A DNA stretch of 64,000 bases, from positions 2,162,475 to 2,226,474 of the forward strand of contig KB445795.1 of assembly GCA_000320605.2 (NCBI GenBank). The letters run 5' to 3'. Within the stretch, counting starts at the first letter, position 1. Each line of letters starts with the position of its first letter. Source of the DNA: Gelatoporia subvermispora B (lineage: Eukaryota; Basidiomycota; Agaricomycetes; Polyporales; Gelatoporiaceae). A program made the position numbers and the translations under genes. Below are positions 32,086 to 43,275 of this stretch, one piece after another. Below the pieces are notes generated by a model. That model was not told where the DNA came from and searched no databases. It saw only the letters and a list, made by a program, of their open reading frames with translations.

Positions 32086-33540
32086 TCAAGTAGGTGACTT
32101 CAGATGGCTGTCATTGTCGTCATCGTCAAAGAAGCCACCATCAGACAGGACTCTCAGGTGAAAGCCGGTGGACGTACCGATGTGCATGCCTTGATCGACG
32201 GCAATGATCGTTGCTCCGAGACCCTTCGCATTTACCAACGCCCGGACTTCGTCTGCCACAACGTGGTTGATAGGTCGGTCATAGGAACCGTGCATGTCAT
32301 CTTTGCAATGAATCACATAGACGCGCAGTCCTTCTAGGGCACCACGGGGAGATGGCGGCGGGGCAACGTCTTTCCGCTGCCTCTTCCGAGCCGGGCTGGA
32401 CGATCCCGCCACTTGTGCTTGGTCTCTATATGCTTGCATCCGGCAATTGACAACCTCGGCTGCCAGACACGTAAGCTCTGCGAGTAGGTGTTCGGGACTG
32501 AGGTGACCGTACAGCAGCTCGTCTTGTCTTCCTGAGGGGTAAGAGCACTCAATGAAGACAGCCGAAAGCGTGTCAGGGATCTTGGGTGCTGCGGCACGCC
32601 AAACGTGCTTGTTGCGCGGCTTTGCTGAGATGCTGTCAGGCTCCACGTCTCCGAAGAAGAGGAACTCGCGCAAGCTGCGATTATGCCGAACAAAAAAAGC
32701 GGCGCACTCGTAGGTGTCCCCACCCTCGGGCTGCCCGTGGCTGATTGGCATGATGCGCACGGAGACGTCAGGAGTTATAGAGCTGTACCGGCCATTTGCA
32801 GAAAGCCTGCGGATCAATCAGCACGGCGAGCAATCAAAAGTCCGATCCCACTCACGAGCTGAGAAGCAGCGGGAGTGGATCCTCCTCGTTCCACGAAGCT
32901 AGCTTCGGCCAGATGCGGCCGGAGAAGATCGTTGATAGATCTTCAAGTGTATGTTGGGCTCCATATACATGCCTTCGAGGGCCGCCCAAGGATCCAGCCG
33001 ACAGCACAAGCCCGTTCACATGGTCGAGGTGAGAGTGGGTAATCAAGAAACAACTGGGATGGTCTCAATTGCTCAGTTGCGCAGTTCATTCAACGGCTAG
33101 AATGAATTCACCGGATCCATGAATAGACCTCCGCCGCGGAATGCAATGGCGAAACGGAAACGGACCCCCCATCTTGCGATGGTCGGCTATCGAAGAGGCT
33201 AGGTTGCAGGCGAAGTAGCGAGCTAAGCGCGCCTAGACCGGAACCTGCGCATACGGTGAGGGGCAGTTGTTGATGCTATTGTTGGTCCACTTGCCTGCTT
33301 CCAGTGCAATCGTGCCGTCCTTCCAGGACGCATCGCACGGTTTGAAAATATAACTAGGCATCAAGGACAACGGGTCAGGCTTGAGGCAAGGTGCGCAGAC
33401 GTGACAAGAGACCTAGATAAGTTATGCTCGCTGGGCCCTCCGCCTAGATATGACGTGAAGAATCATTTAGAGTTAATGAGATCTATGCCGAGGAAGGTGG
33501 ACCTACCGCAACCCAAGGCGACCAAGTCGAATATTGGCAT
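32086..33540 (-). CDS. PDE1: Class II (low-affinity) 3',5'-cyclic-AMP phosphodiesterase, Pde1-like
   Basis: Hydrolyses cAMP to AMP and so damps PKA signalling; metallo-beta-lactamase fold. Seen: the start MPIFDLVALGCGGGPSEHNL, assembled over two introns. Then SSYIFKPCDASWKDGTIALE, AGSGLGALSSLL, and AAEVYSWIRCFLITHSHLDH with the HxHLDH metal motif, followed by VNGLVLSAGS. Further on are MPISHG, EFLFFGDVEPDSIS, FIECSYPSGR, LYGHLSPEHLLAEL, VYVIHCKD and an acid-rich end. These are hallmarks of the PDE class II family. The intron at 33294-33245 starts GCAAGT instead of GT; the join EA-GSGLGAL is required by conservation. The ATG is at 33540-33538 and the stop at 32088-32086. Confidence 0.93.
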
Positions 33541-34284
33541 GGGAACACTGCGAGGCTTGCCGGTCTGGACTGCGACAACGACTGCAAATCGGGGAATGCA
33601 GCCTCTTTATACCAGCAGGCCTCGTGTGAGGTGCCAAGATGGCCCTTTACGGGCTCAAGAGTTAACTCTGTGGACTTGACAGGGCGAGAGCGTGTAATGA
33701 GAGTGTGCTAAAGTCCGCGATGCAAGGAGCTGCCTTTGGAAAGGAACAAACAAGGTGGGAGAGCGAGCCAGTTGCAGCCGGGAGCGGTGCGGATATCATC
33801 CAGACAATGCGGCACTGATTCTTCCTGCCATTCTCCGTCCCAGTACGTCCACCGGGCGCTCCAACTTGTTGCACCAACTTGCACCAACTCCCAACATCAA
33901 ACAGTCAATCGAGAGGATGCGAGGCACAGCCGGCTTCAACCTCCCTACCGCATCCATCAACAAGGCCTCTCCACCCGAGGCCACCGCTGTCAACAGTCAC
34001 ATCCGACATCCTACGGGAGCTGGCAGCTCCGCGAAATTCACGATCGTATTATCATTCATCATGGACGTTTCCATTGACACGAAGGTATAACGTATCGAGA
34101 GAACAAAGACATGTGGAAATAACGTGAGTCCGATAGAATATCCAAAGAGCGTATCAGTAGCATAAGAACGAGGAAAGGAACGATAGCGAGTGTGATGTCC
34201 ATAGAGTGGATTACGAACAATTGTATTATGGAGTGCCTGTCCAACAGACATACATCAACATCAGTCTGTCTTTGTCGTCACGAG
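33541..34284. other. Intergenic between PDE1 promoter and EDE1 3' end
   Basis: 744 bp. A direct repeat of ttgcaccaact occurs near 33869 and 33880. No gene seen. Confidence 0.4.
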
Positions 34285-37200
34285 CTAGGCGGACGCACCG
34301 AGCAGACTGTTGAGTGCACGCTGTACATCATACCCCTGTTGCTCCAGCGCAGTCACAGCTTGTGTCCTACTGAAGCCCATGCCGCACAATGTCTTCACGG
34401 CCTCCACGTCGTCCTCGACAGCGGGCGTTGGATCCTCGATCACCTGCGACTGCGCTAATGACGAGGGGACAGGAGGAGCGTCGTGTTTAGCCTTCTTCCT
34501 ACCGAATGGCAGGCGAATCTACACAACGAACGTCTTGTCAGTGCCATGTCATTGTACTGCACACCGGAGCCCACTTACGCTTAATTTAGAATGCCTCGTG
34601 CTAGGCCCCTTCTCCTTGTCAGAGGAGGCGGTGGAGGGACGAGGCTTCGGCGACGAGTGGCGTGGCGGTGGCGAAACGTGGCGGGGTGGCGGGGAGATCG
34701 ATCGCCTTGCGCTAAGTGGCGGCGACATCGTCCCATGGGGCGACGACGGAGCAGGACTCGTAGGGAACGCAGCCATCGATGTCTGGCTCCCTGGCGGATT
34801 TATCGGTGTTTGCTTTGGGGAGCCGAACGAAGAGTCGAAGGCAAGCGCCTCAGCCGGCGCGGCACCCCCGAAAGCGTCATCAAAGGACAACACCTGCGAG
34901 CTGTTGCTGGGACCAACGTGGCTGTTGGTTGTTCCAAAAGCGTCTTCAAACGAGAATGGCTTCTTCTCGGCAGTGGCGCCCTGAGAAGGGAACGTTGGTG
35001 CAGGTGCTATAGGTGCGGGAACGGCAGCCGGTGTAGCTTGCGGTGCCGACAAGCTACCGCTCGGTTGGCTCATGAAGATGCTGTCAAACCCCACCTGCGG
35101 GTTCGCAGCTGGTGCAGGAGAAGCTGTCGATGTCGAGGCAGTGGACCCGTTGGTCAGAGGCTGTGGTGCAGCCGAGCTTGCGGCCGCAAAGTCAAAATTG
35201 TCGTCAAAGGCCGAGTCAAAAGTGAATTGGGAGAATTGTGACGACGGTCCGCTGCTGCTGGGCGCAGACAGCTTGCCCATCGCCTCGTCGAAGTCGCTGA
35301 CTCCCGCTTCGGCAGTGCCATTGGTCTTGGGAGTCTCCGCCTTGGCAGGCGACACTGCAGCAACTGCAGACTCCTGTGGGATCGACAAGGGCGTGAATGC
35401 ATTCCCGAACCCATCTTGAGGGGCAGACGGTGCCTGAGCAGGGGCAGGGGCAGGGGCAGCAGCTGTCGTGGACGGGGTAGACGGCTCCTCAGTGGACGAG
35501 ATACCAAACGAGTCATCGAATGCAGAGATAGCAGCCGGCGCAGAAGGTTCGGCCTTTCCAGCAGTGGAGGCCGAAGCTGCATCGCCCGTCAACTTCGCCT
35601 TCACGGATGTCAGAGGCTCGTTGTCTTCATCAGAGTCACTGTCGCTGTCACTCTCACTCTCATTGACGTCCAGCTCCTTCAGCTGATGGTCAAGGTCGGT
35701 GTCTACTTGCCCTTTCTCACCGGAGGGTACTTGCGCGTCAGGTGCAGGCGAGCCGAACGCCTCGACAGGGGGGAACCGCGAGGCCTCAGCCGAGTCCGAG
35801 CCAGGGAAGGTAGCCGTGGTGGGCATCGCAGTGGTGGGAGGCGTGCTGAACAGATCGGTCTCCGGAGACGTCTCAGGCTCCTCAGCCTCAGGACCTTTCT
35901 GCCTCGGTGTAGCCGCCTCGACGCCTTCTGCCTCGCCATTAGTAGCAGGTTTCTCATCTCCCTCGAAAGCCTGAGAGAACCCGAAGGGATCTTCCGCCGC
36001 CTCGGGGGCTTCAGGTGCGGGTTGCGTCTCAGCGCTGGGGGCAGTCGGTGGCGTTGGGAGTACAGCGGAGTTCGCGAAGGGCAAGAAGGGTGAGGATGAC
36101 CGTGATTGCGACGAAGCCATCGCGAGCCGCTCGAACGGATTAGTGCTCTTTACGCTCAAGGTTGGCGACGTCGGCACTGCATCTGGGCTCGCAGGAAGTG
36201 GCTGTGCCGCAGCAATGGCGAGGCTATCGGGGCTAGAAGGCGCAGGCACAGGCATGGCACTATGGCCATTAGCCAAGGACACGGGCGTCTCCCTGTTCAG
36301 CTCTGCCTCCGCTTCTTCGCGCTCCTTTATTGCCTCCTGCAGTTCCGACCTCGCATCTTCCAGCTCTTTCTCCACCTTGGCCCTCTCAGCCTCCCGTGTC
36401 GCAAGCTGTTTCTTCGCGATTGCAAGAAGGCCCTTCTGCTGCTTGGCCTCCTTCTTGAGCTTCTCCACCTCGGCTTTGAGCCCTTCGACCTCAACGCCAA
36501 CGTCCTTCATCTTGCGCTGCAGCTCGCGCACCTCCTCTTTGTCGCGAAGCACCGAGCCCTCCACTTCGGCTTTCTCCACGCGGATGCCGCTCAGCTCACT
36601 CTCGGCGCTAATGAGCTCGTGTCTCGACTTTTGGATCTCCGTCGACTGTGTACTGAAGCGTTCCCGAAGAGTTGTCAGTAGACGGTTTTCGGTCTCATAG
36701 GCAGCCTTTGCGGAAGAAAGCTGGGTCTGCAGTGCCGAAAGCTGTGCGGCTTGCTCAGTAAGGGCCTGCTCGAGGCCCGCCCGCTCAGCCTTCGCGGTCT
36801 CCAAAGATCTGTTCGTGGAGTTAAGCTGGATCTTCACGTTGCCAATCTCCGCAGACTGGTCTTGCAGTGGAGGTGAGTTAGTCGCAGCTGCTGCGGGGTG
36901 CTCATCGTCGTCACCAAGCAGATCTTTGTGCACAGCGGGAGCAGGTTCTGGTAGAACAGAGTTATTAGTAGGGCTTCCGAAACCGCCAACAACGAGCTTA
37001 CGGGGTGGAATAGCGAAGGGTGAACTTTGGAAGGGATCGGAACTACCAAAGGCATGCGACCTGGGAGGAGGGGATCCTGCGGGAGTAGCACGGGGAGAGA
37101 GGGTGCCTGTCGCTTGCGGCTGTAACACCGATAGTGGTGGTTGAGGCTGGGGAAGGGTAGCAGATGAGGGAGGAGTGTCGTCCCACAACAAGTCGCGTAT

Positions 37201-38662
37201 GTGCTCCGACTCGGATGGCAGAGCTGGCTGCGGCGCAACGTCGCCACGCATCGAAGGGGGGATCAGACTGGCAGGAACAGTAGACGGCAGGTCCTTGCCA
37301 TTAAGCTTGCTTTGGATAAGATGCATCGCCACGGCGAATCCGTCTCTGGTCAGCCGTCCGTCATTGTTCATGTCTGCCAAATCCCTACAGACAACTCAGA
37401 TTATTGAGGTCGTGGTATCGCCAATGCGAAAGATGGGCGTACCAAATCTGAGCGAGCGCATCTTTCGGAAGCTTTGACTGGAGCATGAATGGCACGGCTA
37501 CATCTCCCTCGATGTAACCTCTCTGCTGAGTGTCAAGGCCAGCGAATAAGCGATCCGCGCTCTCCTTCTCCGCTGGCGTAACGTCCCAGTGTTGCACAGA
37601 CGGGGCTGCTGGTGCCTGCGCGAATGGGAAAACAGACGTCGACGTTCCGAGCGCGGAACGGGCCGGCAACGGAGGCGCCGATGATCCTGGCTTCAGCTGT
37701 CCCGTCAACTGCGGCTGCAGGATGGATCCACTGCCGGTGAACTGCGGCTGGATGGTGCTCACAGGTCGACCGGGGAATACACCGGACAATGAGGGACTGT
37801 ATGACATGCTGTCACCGGTTGCATGTGAGACGACTTGTTCAAACGGGCTCTTGCCGCCCGCCTGCTCGTACAGCGATGGAGGAAGGGTCGACGGAATGTT
37901 CGGGAGCTGGCCGGACATCGACGCCTGGATGAGATACATGGCAATCGCGAAATCCGTGGCATCGAGGGCACCGCGGTTCTTTGTGTCTGCCAAGTTCCTG
38001 CGCATTGTTAGACAGGCACGCATGCGCGATATGGCACTTCGCATACCAGATCTGCGAGAGCTTGTCCACGGGAAGCTTGGACTTTACGAAGACATCTCGC
38101 GCTTTCTCACCTGCACGCAGCGTCGGTATCGGGGTCACTCAGACGAGACGAGTATCGAGCTCACCACTCAGAAGACCGTTCGCTGGTCCGCATTGCAGGA
38201 ACAACTTCAGGAACTTGGCTTTGTCCTGAGGTGTGAGAGGCGGCAATCCGGGTGGTGGTGACATCGGGGGTCGAATGCCAGTGCTTTGCGGTACGACTGG
38301 AGGCGTGAGGCCCTCGATAGTTGGTGGTGGTCCGGCTGGTGCGACGTCACTCAGCATTCAGTTATGCTCGCACAGGGAACCGACGCACACTTGTGAACCA
38401 AGGCCTCCGTTATCTTCTCGCCCCTCTGCGCGTGCCCGAGGAGGCGGATGGCTACGGCGACGCCCTTGCGCGTGAGCACACCGTTGTTGTCCTCGTCCGC
38501 GACGTTCCAGATCTCAGCGAGGACGGTCGGGGAAAGCTTGGAGCCACTAAATATCTTGACGGCAGCCTCGCCCGTGATGACGCCGAGCTTCTGAGTGTCG
38601 GCCTGGGCGAATATCTGGTTGACGAGGGCGACCTCCGCCGGCGAGGGCGTAAATCTCGACAT
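34285..38662 (-). CDS. EDE1: EDE1/Eps15-like endocytic scaffold: three EH domains, coiled coil, UBA
   Basis: Early-arriving scaffold of clathrin-mediated endocytosis, at the plasma membrane. Seen in order: EH1 ([20 protein letters not shown] ... [11 protein letters not shown]); EH2 ([20 protein letters not shown] ... [10 protein letters not shown]); and EH3 ([20 protein letters not shown] ... [24 protein letters not shown]). Then Pro-rich sequence, a long coiled coil (about 36250-36830), a disordered Ser/Glu-rich region with FDDAFG-type repeats, and a last exon (34518-34285) with a UBA domain ([33 protein letters not shown]). EH2 and EH3 have an intron inside the Trp codon before N/DLAD, EH1 none, just as in the GAT-EH gene. 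The ATG is at 38662 and the stop at 34287-34285. Divergent to the E2 gene. The identity of the order EH-coil-UBA with yeast Ede1 makes the call firm. Confidence 0.95.
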
Positions 38663-38980
38663 GCCGTGGTGCTACAGTTTGCGGGATGGGGTGGAATAGT
38701 ATGAGATGGTACGCGAGAGACGGCTCCTCCTGGACGTCGACGCAACCACCGCGTATGTGCTCGTCGTGAGACACCAGCTGATGTAAGCTCATTCCCCAGC
38801 CTGCTTGCCTTTTCCGGACGCGGCTCCGCCCGGCAGCGCCCCGGACGCACGTGACTTCTCCAGAGACGCGTTCAAAAAGTCACGCTCGACTGGCGACTCA
38901 AAACCAACTCTTCACAAAGGCACCGCGGCCACCGTCCTTCAACCTCGCACTCCTAGATCCTCGACTCTTCTGCCCACAAA
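38663..38980. promoter_or_regulatory. Divergent promoter EDE1 / UBE2C-type gene
   Basis: 318 bp between the two start codons, with no coding signal. Confidence 0.45.
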
Positions 38981-39914
38981 ATGGAGCAAATCAACCCGTC
39001 TGCAGTGCCGACTCGCAACGCTCAGAAGGCGGCACCTGCTGGGCCGGGTGCCGAGGGTGGCGCGAGCACCATAAAACGGTCGGTGGTCTCGACGCGTCCG
39101 AGTGGCCATACGTGCTGACTCCCTCCTGTAGACTGAGCAGCGAGCTCATGACTTTGATGGTGAGTGATGGTGCTCTACATCGCGAAAATGAGGCTGACCA
39201 AATTTCCGGAAGATGTCATCCTCGCCCGGTATCGTAAGTCGTGAACCATCGCATCATAATCGACCTTCATTGACGCGATTCGCGGAAGTCTGCGTTCCCC
39301 AAGTCGGACTCGAATCTGTACGAGTGGGCAGGAACGATTGAGGGCCCTGCGGGAACGGTGCGTCAGATACTCTCCTGACGCGAAGCCCTGCTCAACCGTC
39401 GCGCGTGATCAGGTGTACGCCGGCCTTTGCTACAAAATCTCGATCTCTTTCCCTCCCAACTATCCATATGTCGCGCCCACAATCAAGTACGACTCACCCT
39501 GCTACCACCCGAACGTCGACATCAAGAGTGGTGCCATTTGTTTGGACATCCTGCAGGCAAGTCGCGTCAGTTCGACTTGGCGACGCGTACCAAACTCTTA
39601 TTTTTATTCTAGGACCAATGGTCGGCCATCTACAGTGTGCAAACCATTCTGTTATCGCTCCAGTCTTTACTGGGTGGTATGGCGCTCCACTCTCTACGCG
39701 GTCTCGTGATACTGAGCATGTGCTAACAGAGCCTAACAACGCGTCTCCTCTCAACCCCGACGCTGCGAATCTGTGGGATACACCGGAAGGTACGTTTCTG
39801 ATACTTCGTTGGATTCCCATCGTCACTCTAGGGATGTCTGACATGCTTTATCTTCTAGAATTCAAGGCCCAGGTCCTGAAGCACTACCGCGCAGCCACCG
39901 ACGACTCTGCATGA
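38981..39914 (+). CDS. Ubiquitin-conjugating enzyme E2, UBE2C/UbcH10 type
   Basis: E2 working with the anaphase-promoting complex to ubiquitinate cyclins and securin. Seen: an unstructured start (MEQINPSAVPTRNAQK), then KRLSSELMTLM, the N-terminal extension helix typical of UBE2C. Then MSSSPGI on a 21-nt exon (39213-39233), SAFPKSDSNLYEWAGTIEGP, YAGLCYKISISFPPNYPYVA and CYHPNVDIKSGAICLDILQ, with the catalytic Cys in AICLDI. The end has DQWSAIYSVQTILLSLQSLL, EPNNASPLNPDAANLW and FKAQVLKHY. The DQWSAIYSVQTILLSLQSLL block separates it from Ubc4/5-type enzymes. Seven or so short introns. Stop at 39912-39914. Confidence 0.93.
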
Positions 39915-40820
39915 CCTCCTGCATGTACATACAATTCCTCGCATGTTTCCTTCCATTCTGGCATCAGCTACGGTTCTCTCATCTCGCACGATTATACTGC
40001 TGGGACTATGCATCGTGAACTTCGGTTTTAACTCTATGTACATAACAACGTCCTTATTTCTCATCTCATGATGTAATTGGTCCTACCCACCTTCACGACG
40101 CCTTCGCGACACACTGAACCACACCCTTAGTCATGAAGCTCGAAGCTTCAGTTGTGTTGCAACCTGGGCCGGGCCTCATATTGAGTTTTGTGTTGATTTG
40201 CTTCCGTGAAATGTTCTTTGATCTGCACAAGCTGACATCGGGAGCATATCGACCGTGGTCGTCGACAACCGCGTCCGCGGTGCCACAAGCGTGTCCCAAA
40301 TTATCCTCGCGTATCCTATTTACCCCGGGTCGTCCAGGGAGAGGCCAGCTCTCTCGTTCAGCTCCTCTTGCCCTGCCATCAAGTGCAGTGCGCTGGCATC
40401 ACTCCCTCTTTGCAGCTTGACGCTCCAGTCTCGTTCTCTCCGAGCCCACTGCGATCACGGAGGCGGTGTCCATCTCGCTTACTTCAGCATCAAAGCAGGT
40501 TGCATATAGCAGCGGATCCAACGACGGTGGCCCTTCGACTAGGTCGTCACACACCTCGTCCCGTCGCTGCTTCCCGTCTTTCGAGCTATTTATTCAGGTT
40601 CGCGTCGGCCGGTCCGTCTGCTGCCTGTTTCTATACCCAACTCGAGCTCTCCTCTCCGTTCATTGCTCCCCAACCAAATCACGCCCTCTGTCTCAGCGCC
40701 CGGAGGTGAGCCACGCTTGGACATGCAGCACGGACATCTGTCAAGTAGCTGACCGCATGTCAATGGCCTGCCAGATTTTCCTCGCGGACCTAAGTAGCAC
40801 TGCTGATTTGCACGCAAACT
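39915..40820. other. Intergenic, no supported gene
   Basis: About 900 bp. Frames at 40133-40420 and 40255-41071 overlap each other and show no family features. Pyrimidine-rich tracts near 40380-40570 suggest a promoter for a plus-strand transcript. Confidence 0.35.
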
Positions 40821-41279
40821 ATGCCCCGTCGTCCCCCTCCGACTCCCCTGCGCCTCGCCACCGGGCCACTCCCTGGGCGCGGCGAGCCCAAGCACACTCT
40901 CCCGTCTATGCCGCGCCCAGCCTTCGTCCCGCCCGTGCGCACCGTGGCCCCTCGCGCACGAGCGACCGCTCGCACCAGGGAGACGCAACTGCAGCTGCAT
41001 ATGGATCACGCCCAGCTCAGGGCGATCGCTATCCCCCTCGTCGTGCAGCCCTCACGAGGTTCATTCGGTAGCCGGCCAAGCACCCCCACGTCCGCGGGAT
41101 CGAGCAAATTGGAGCGATCACGCCCCTCGTCACCTGCGTCAAGCAGGTCGGACAGGTCGGACAGGCCCCTGCGTGCGCCTTGGAACCATTCAGAGTCGAT
41201 ACAGGTGCCGTTCGACGTCAGCGCGGTCCTTGCGGCCCCGCAGCGGGCGGCACTCAATCCCCCGCCGCTGAGGTGTTGA
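40821..41279 (+). CDS. Possible small Pro/Ser/Arg-rich protein (152 aa), unrecognised
   Basis: I do not recognise a family. The frame runs from ATG 40821 to TGA 41279 without intron. It is rich in Pro, Arg, Ala and Ser, with low-complexity segments such as RPSTPTSAGSSKLERSRPSS and SSRSDRSDRP. It has no signal peptide, membrane segment or domain. Frames on the other strand are also open because of the GC content, so this may be chance. A CT-rich stretch upstream and its position between two well-spaced genes are the only support. Confidence 0.35.
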   Translation: MPRRPPPTPLRLATGPLPGRGEPKHTLPSMPRPAFVPPVRTVAPRARATARTRETQLQLHMDHAQLRAIAIPLVVQPSRGSFGSRPSTPTSAGSSKLERSRPSSPASSRSDRSDRPLRAPWNHSESIQVPFDVSAVLAAPQRAALNPPPLRC

Positions 41280-41644
41280 TGAAAATTGATGACCCGATAT
41301 ACGAGCGCGTCCTAGGTGTTATGGCTGGAGTGCAGCGGGGATGGGGTTCTCAGTTGGCGGGCGTCCGCGTTGATCGTGGGCGTCCTGTACTTTTCATGTG
41401 TTGTTTTCTTTGAATGGAAGCAGCGATGATATTCATGCGTGTGTGCGAACATGAGTGAGCGAGCGATATGAACGAAACGCAACTATGGTCTCTCTAGCCA
41501 CTGCGCGATCCGACAGCCTCTTGTCTCGGCGGTAATCCTCAAGTCACCACATGCAACCAGCCCACAGGTACTTGGAAACAGCCGTTCGTGTCCATGATAG
41601 TAAAAGTCGAAATGTCATTGCGAGCGTCAGACTCGATCTCTCAT
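41280..41644. other. Intergenic 3' region of TMA7
   Basis: 365 bp, nothing recognised. Confidence 0.35.
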
Positions 41645-42065
41645 TTACTTCTTGCCAGACCTAGTAACATCGCAGTAGATCAATGTCAATACGGGAGGAT
41701 ACAATACGATCGGCATACTTCTTAATGCCTCCACCGGGAGGGCCGCCTGGGACAAAGATCAGTTGTGATCAGTCTTCATCGAAAGTATGAAACTTGGTTA
41801 GTTCTAAGACCTACCCTTCGCAGCTGTGGAGTGCTATAAGCATCACAAAAACATGCAATCGACCATCACACACCTTTGTCCCGAGCAGCCTTCAGCGCCG
41901 CCTCCTCCTGCCTCTTCCTCTCCTTGAAGGCGAGATCCTCCTCGTCTGCCTCTTTCTTTTCCTTCTTGGGAGCCTGAATTGACCACGTCAGAGCGGATAA
42001 GCTTCCCACCAGCCAGAGTAAATAACCTTGAGAGGCTTAGCCTTTCCACCCTGTCTGCCGGACAT
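41645..42065 (-). CDS. TMA7: Translation machinery-associated protein 7 (TMA7), 63 aa on five exons incl. a 9-nt exon
   Basis: Small basic ribosome-associated protein (coiled-coil domain 72 family). Exons on the minus strand: 42065-42027, 41973-41874, 41823-41815 (9 nt), 41746-41719 (28 nt) and 41660-41645 (16 nt with stop). They sum to 192 nt, giving 63 residues. Sequence seen: the family start MSGRQGGKAKPLK; then APKKEKKEADEEDLAFKER; then the family end AAKGGPPGGGIKKSGKK, which is read only if the 9-nt exon CTGCGAAGG (acceptor CCACAG, donor GTAGGT) and the last 16-nt exon are used. Four introns in a gene this small are striking. Too short and split to appear as one open frame. Confidence 0.92.
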
Positions 42066-43275
42066 GTTTGGAACAGAGCAATCAGAGAGTTGCAGGGACG
42101 GATTCTGGCGTGCCGAAAGCAGGAGTTGCTCAAAGATCTCAGAGCCGGAGATAGCCGCGCTCGATCACAGCTCGGCCGCGCCGCGATAGCCGTGCGGGGA
42201 AAGGCCAAAGCCCAGATGAGCCCGCCAGCCACTGCGTCTCTTGCGCAGCATCCTGCATCTGTGTCTCTGAACTGTCCGTGGTTGTCCCATCTCATTCCTA
42301 CGCGTTCGTCCTGGCAATTCAGCACCACCCGATGCCTGCTTGACAACAGATTTTGGCCAAGCCAAAGACCGCGGAAACGCATCCCCGCATCGGCAGCAAC
42401 CTCCGAATCTGACAGATGTTGATGCAAGTTTACCCAAGGAAGCTTCTACACTGAGCTCGAGACTCTGTGTCGTGTGTCTTCTGTTCTCGCCGAGGTTTTC
42501 TGTCCTGCATCATGCCAGCGCTCGACAGGTTGCATGGGGAATTTGCTGGCGGTCGATCCGTGCGAGGTTCTAGTCGCGACACGCACGCCGTACGGCATTT
42601 GTGTACGGATTCCGGGTCATGGGACCTCGCGCTGGCCAGCCTCCATACGCAGCTCGCGTTTTTACTGATTGCGATCATGATTGCCACAGAAACGATTCGG
42701 ACTCAGCTAGATCGCGTCCGGGAGGAACCCTGAGGCAACTCGTAGAGGTACCCCTCCGGGGGTGCTATACCGTATGCTACTGCATGCCCTGCTGTATACA
42801 TGAAATCCACTGGCTGGGGATCTCTGAATTTGTGACAGTCTGGGGTAGCATAACAGGACATGGAATTATTGACATGTACTCGAAGCGACGCGGACAGAAG
42901 CAGCCTCGGAGGGATTTCAACGGTGCACGTGGCGGCGTTGTCTGGCGGAGGACTGAATGCGGATCCGGACCCTCCGAAAGTGATCGGGTGGTTGAATGCG
43001 AGTTGGTCGGCCGTGGTCATGCGTCGCCCAACTTTGCACTGTTGGTGAGAAGTCCTCGTCGCCAATTTCATCCGCCTCTTTCGCTCTTTTTCTTCCTGCT
43101 CCCTTCTCGAGCTATCTACGGGCCTCCCCCAATACCCCCCTCTCGCCCTCCCCGGCACGCCGCGAAGGCCTTACTCAGGCAGCTTCTCGCTCGCGACTCA
43201 CGCTCTTTTAGCCCACTCGTTTCGGTCTTTTCCCACTCTGTCTGCCGCCCTTTGCATGTTATAATACCCTGAGAA
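42066..43275. promoter_or_regulatory. Divergent 5' region between TMA7 and the GH13 gene
   Basis: 1.2 kb. A palindromic cccctccggggg lies at 42751-42762 and matches the fungal CreA/Cre1 consensus SYGGRG on both strands. CT-rich tracts lie close to the GH13 start (43070-43250). No gene seen. The longest plus frame (42601-43272) has no family features. Confidence 0.4.

Noticed and set aside
34310..36700. Plus-strand frames of 180-225 codons opposite EDE1
   Set aside because: They are antisense of the disordered and coiled-coil parts of EDE1.
40466..41071. 201-codon plus frame before the small Pro-rich protein
   Set aside because: It overlaps other open frames, has no ATG context or family features and is likely chance in GC-rich DNA.
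42601..43272. 223-codon plus frame before the GH13 gene
   Set aside because: No conserved motifs; it runs through the promoter region and stops just before the GH13 ATG.
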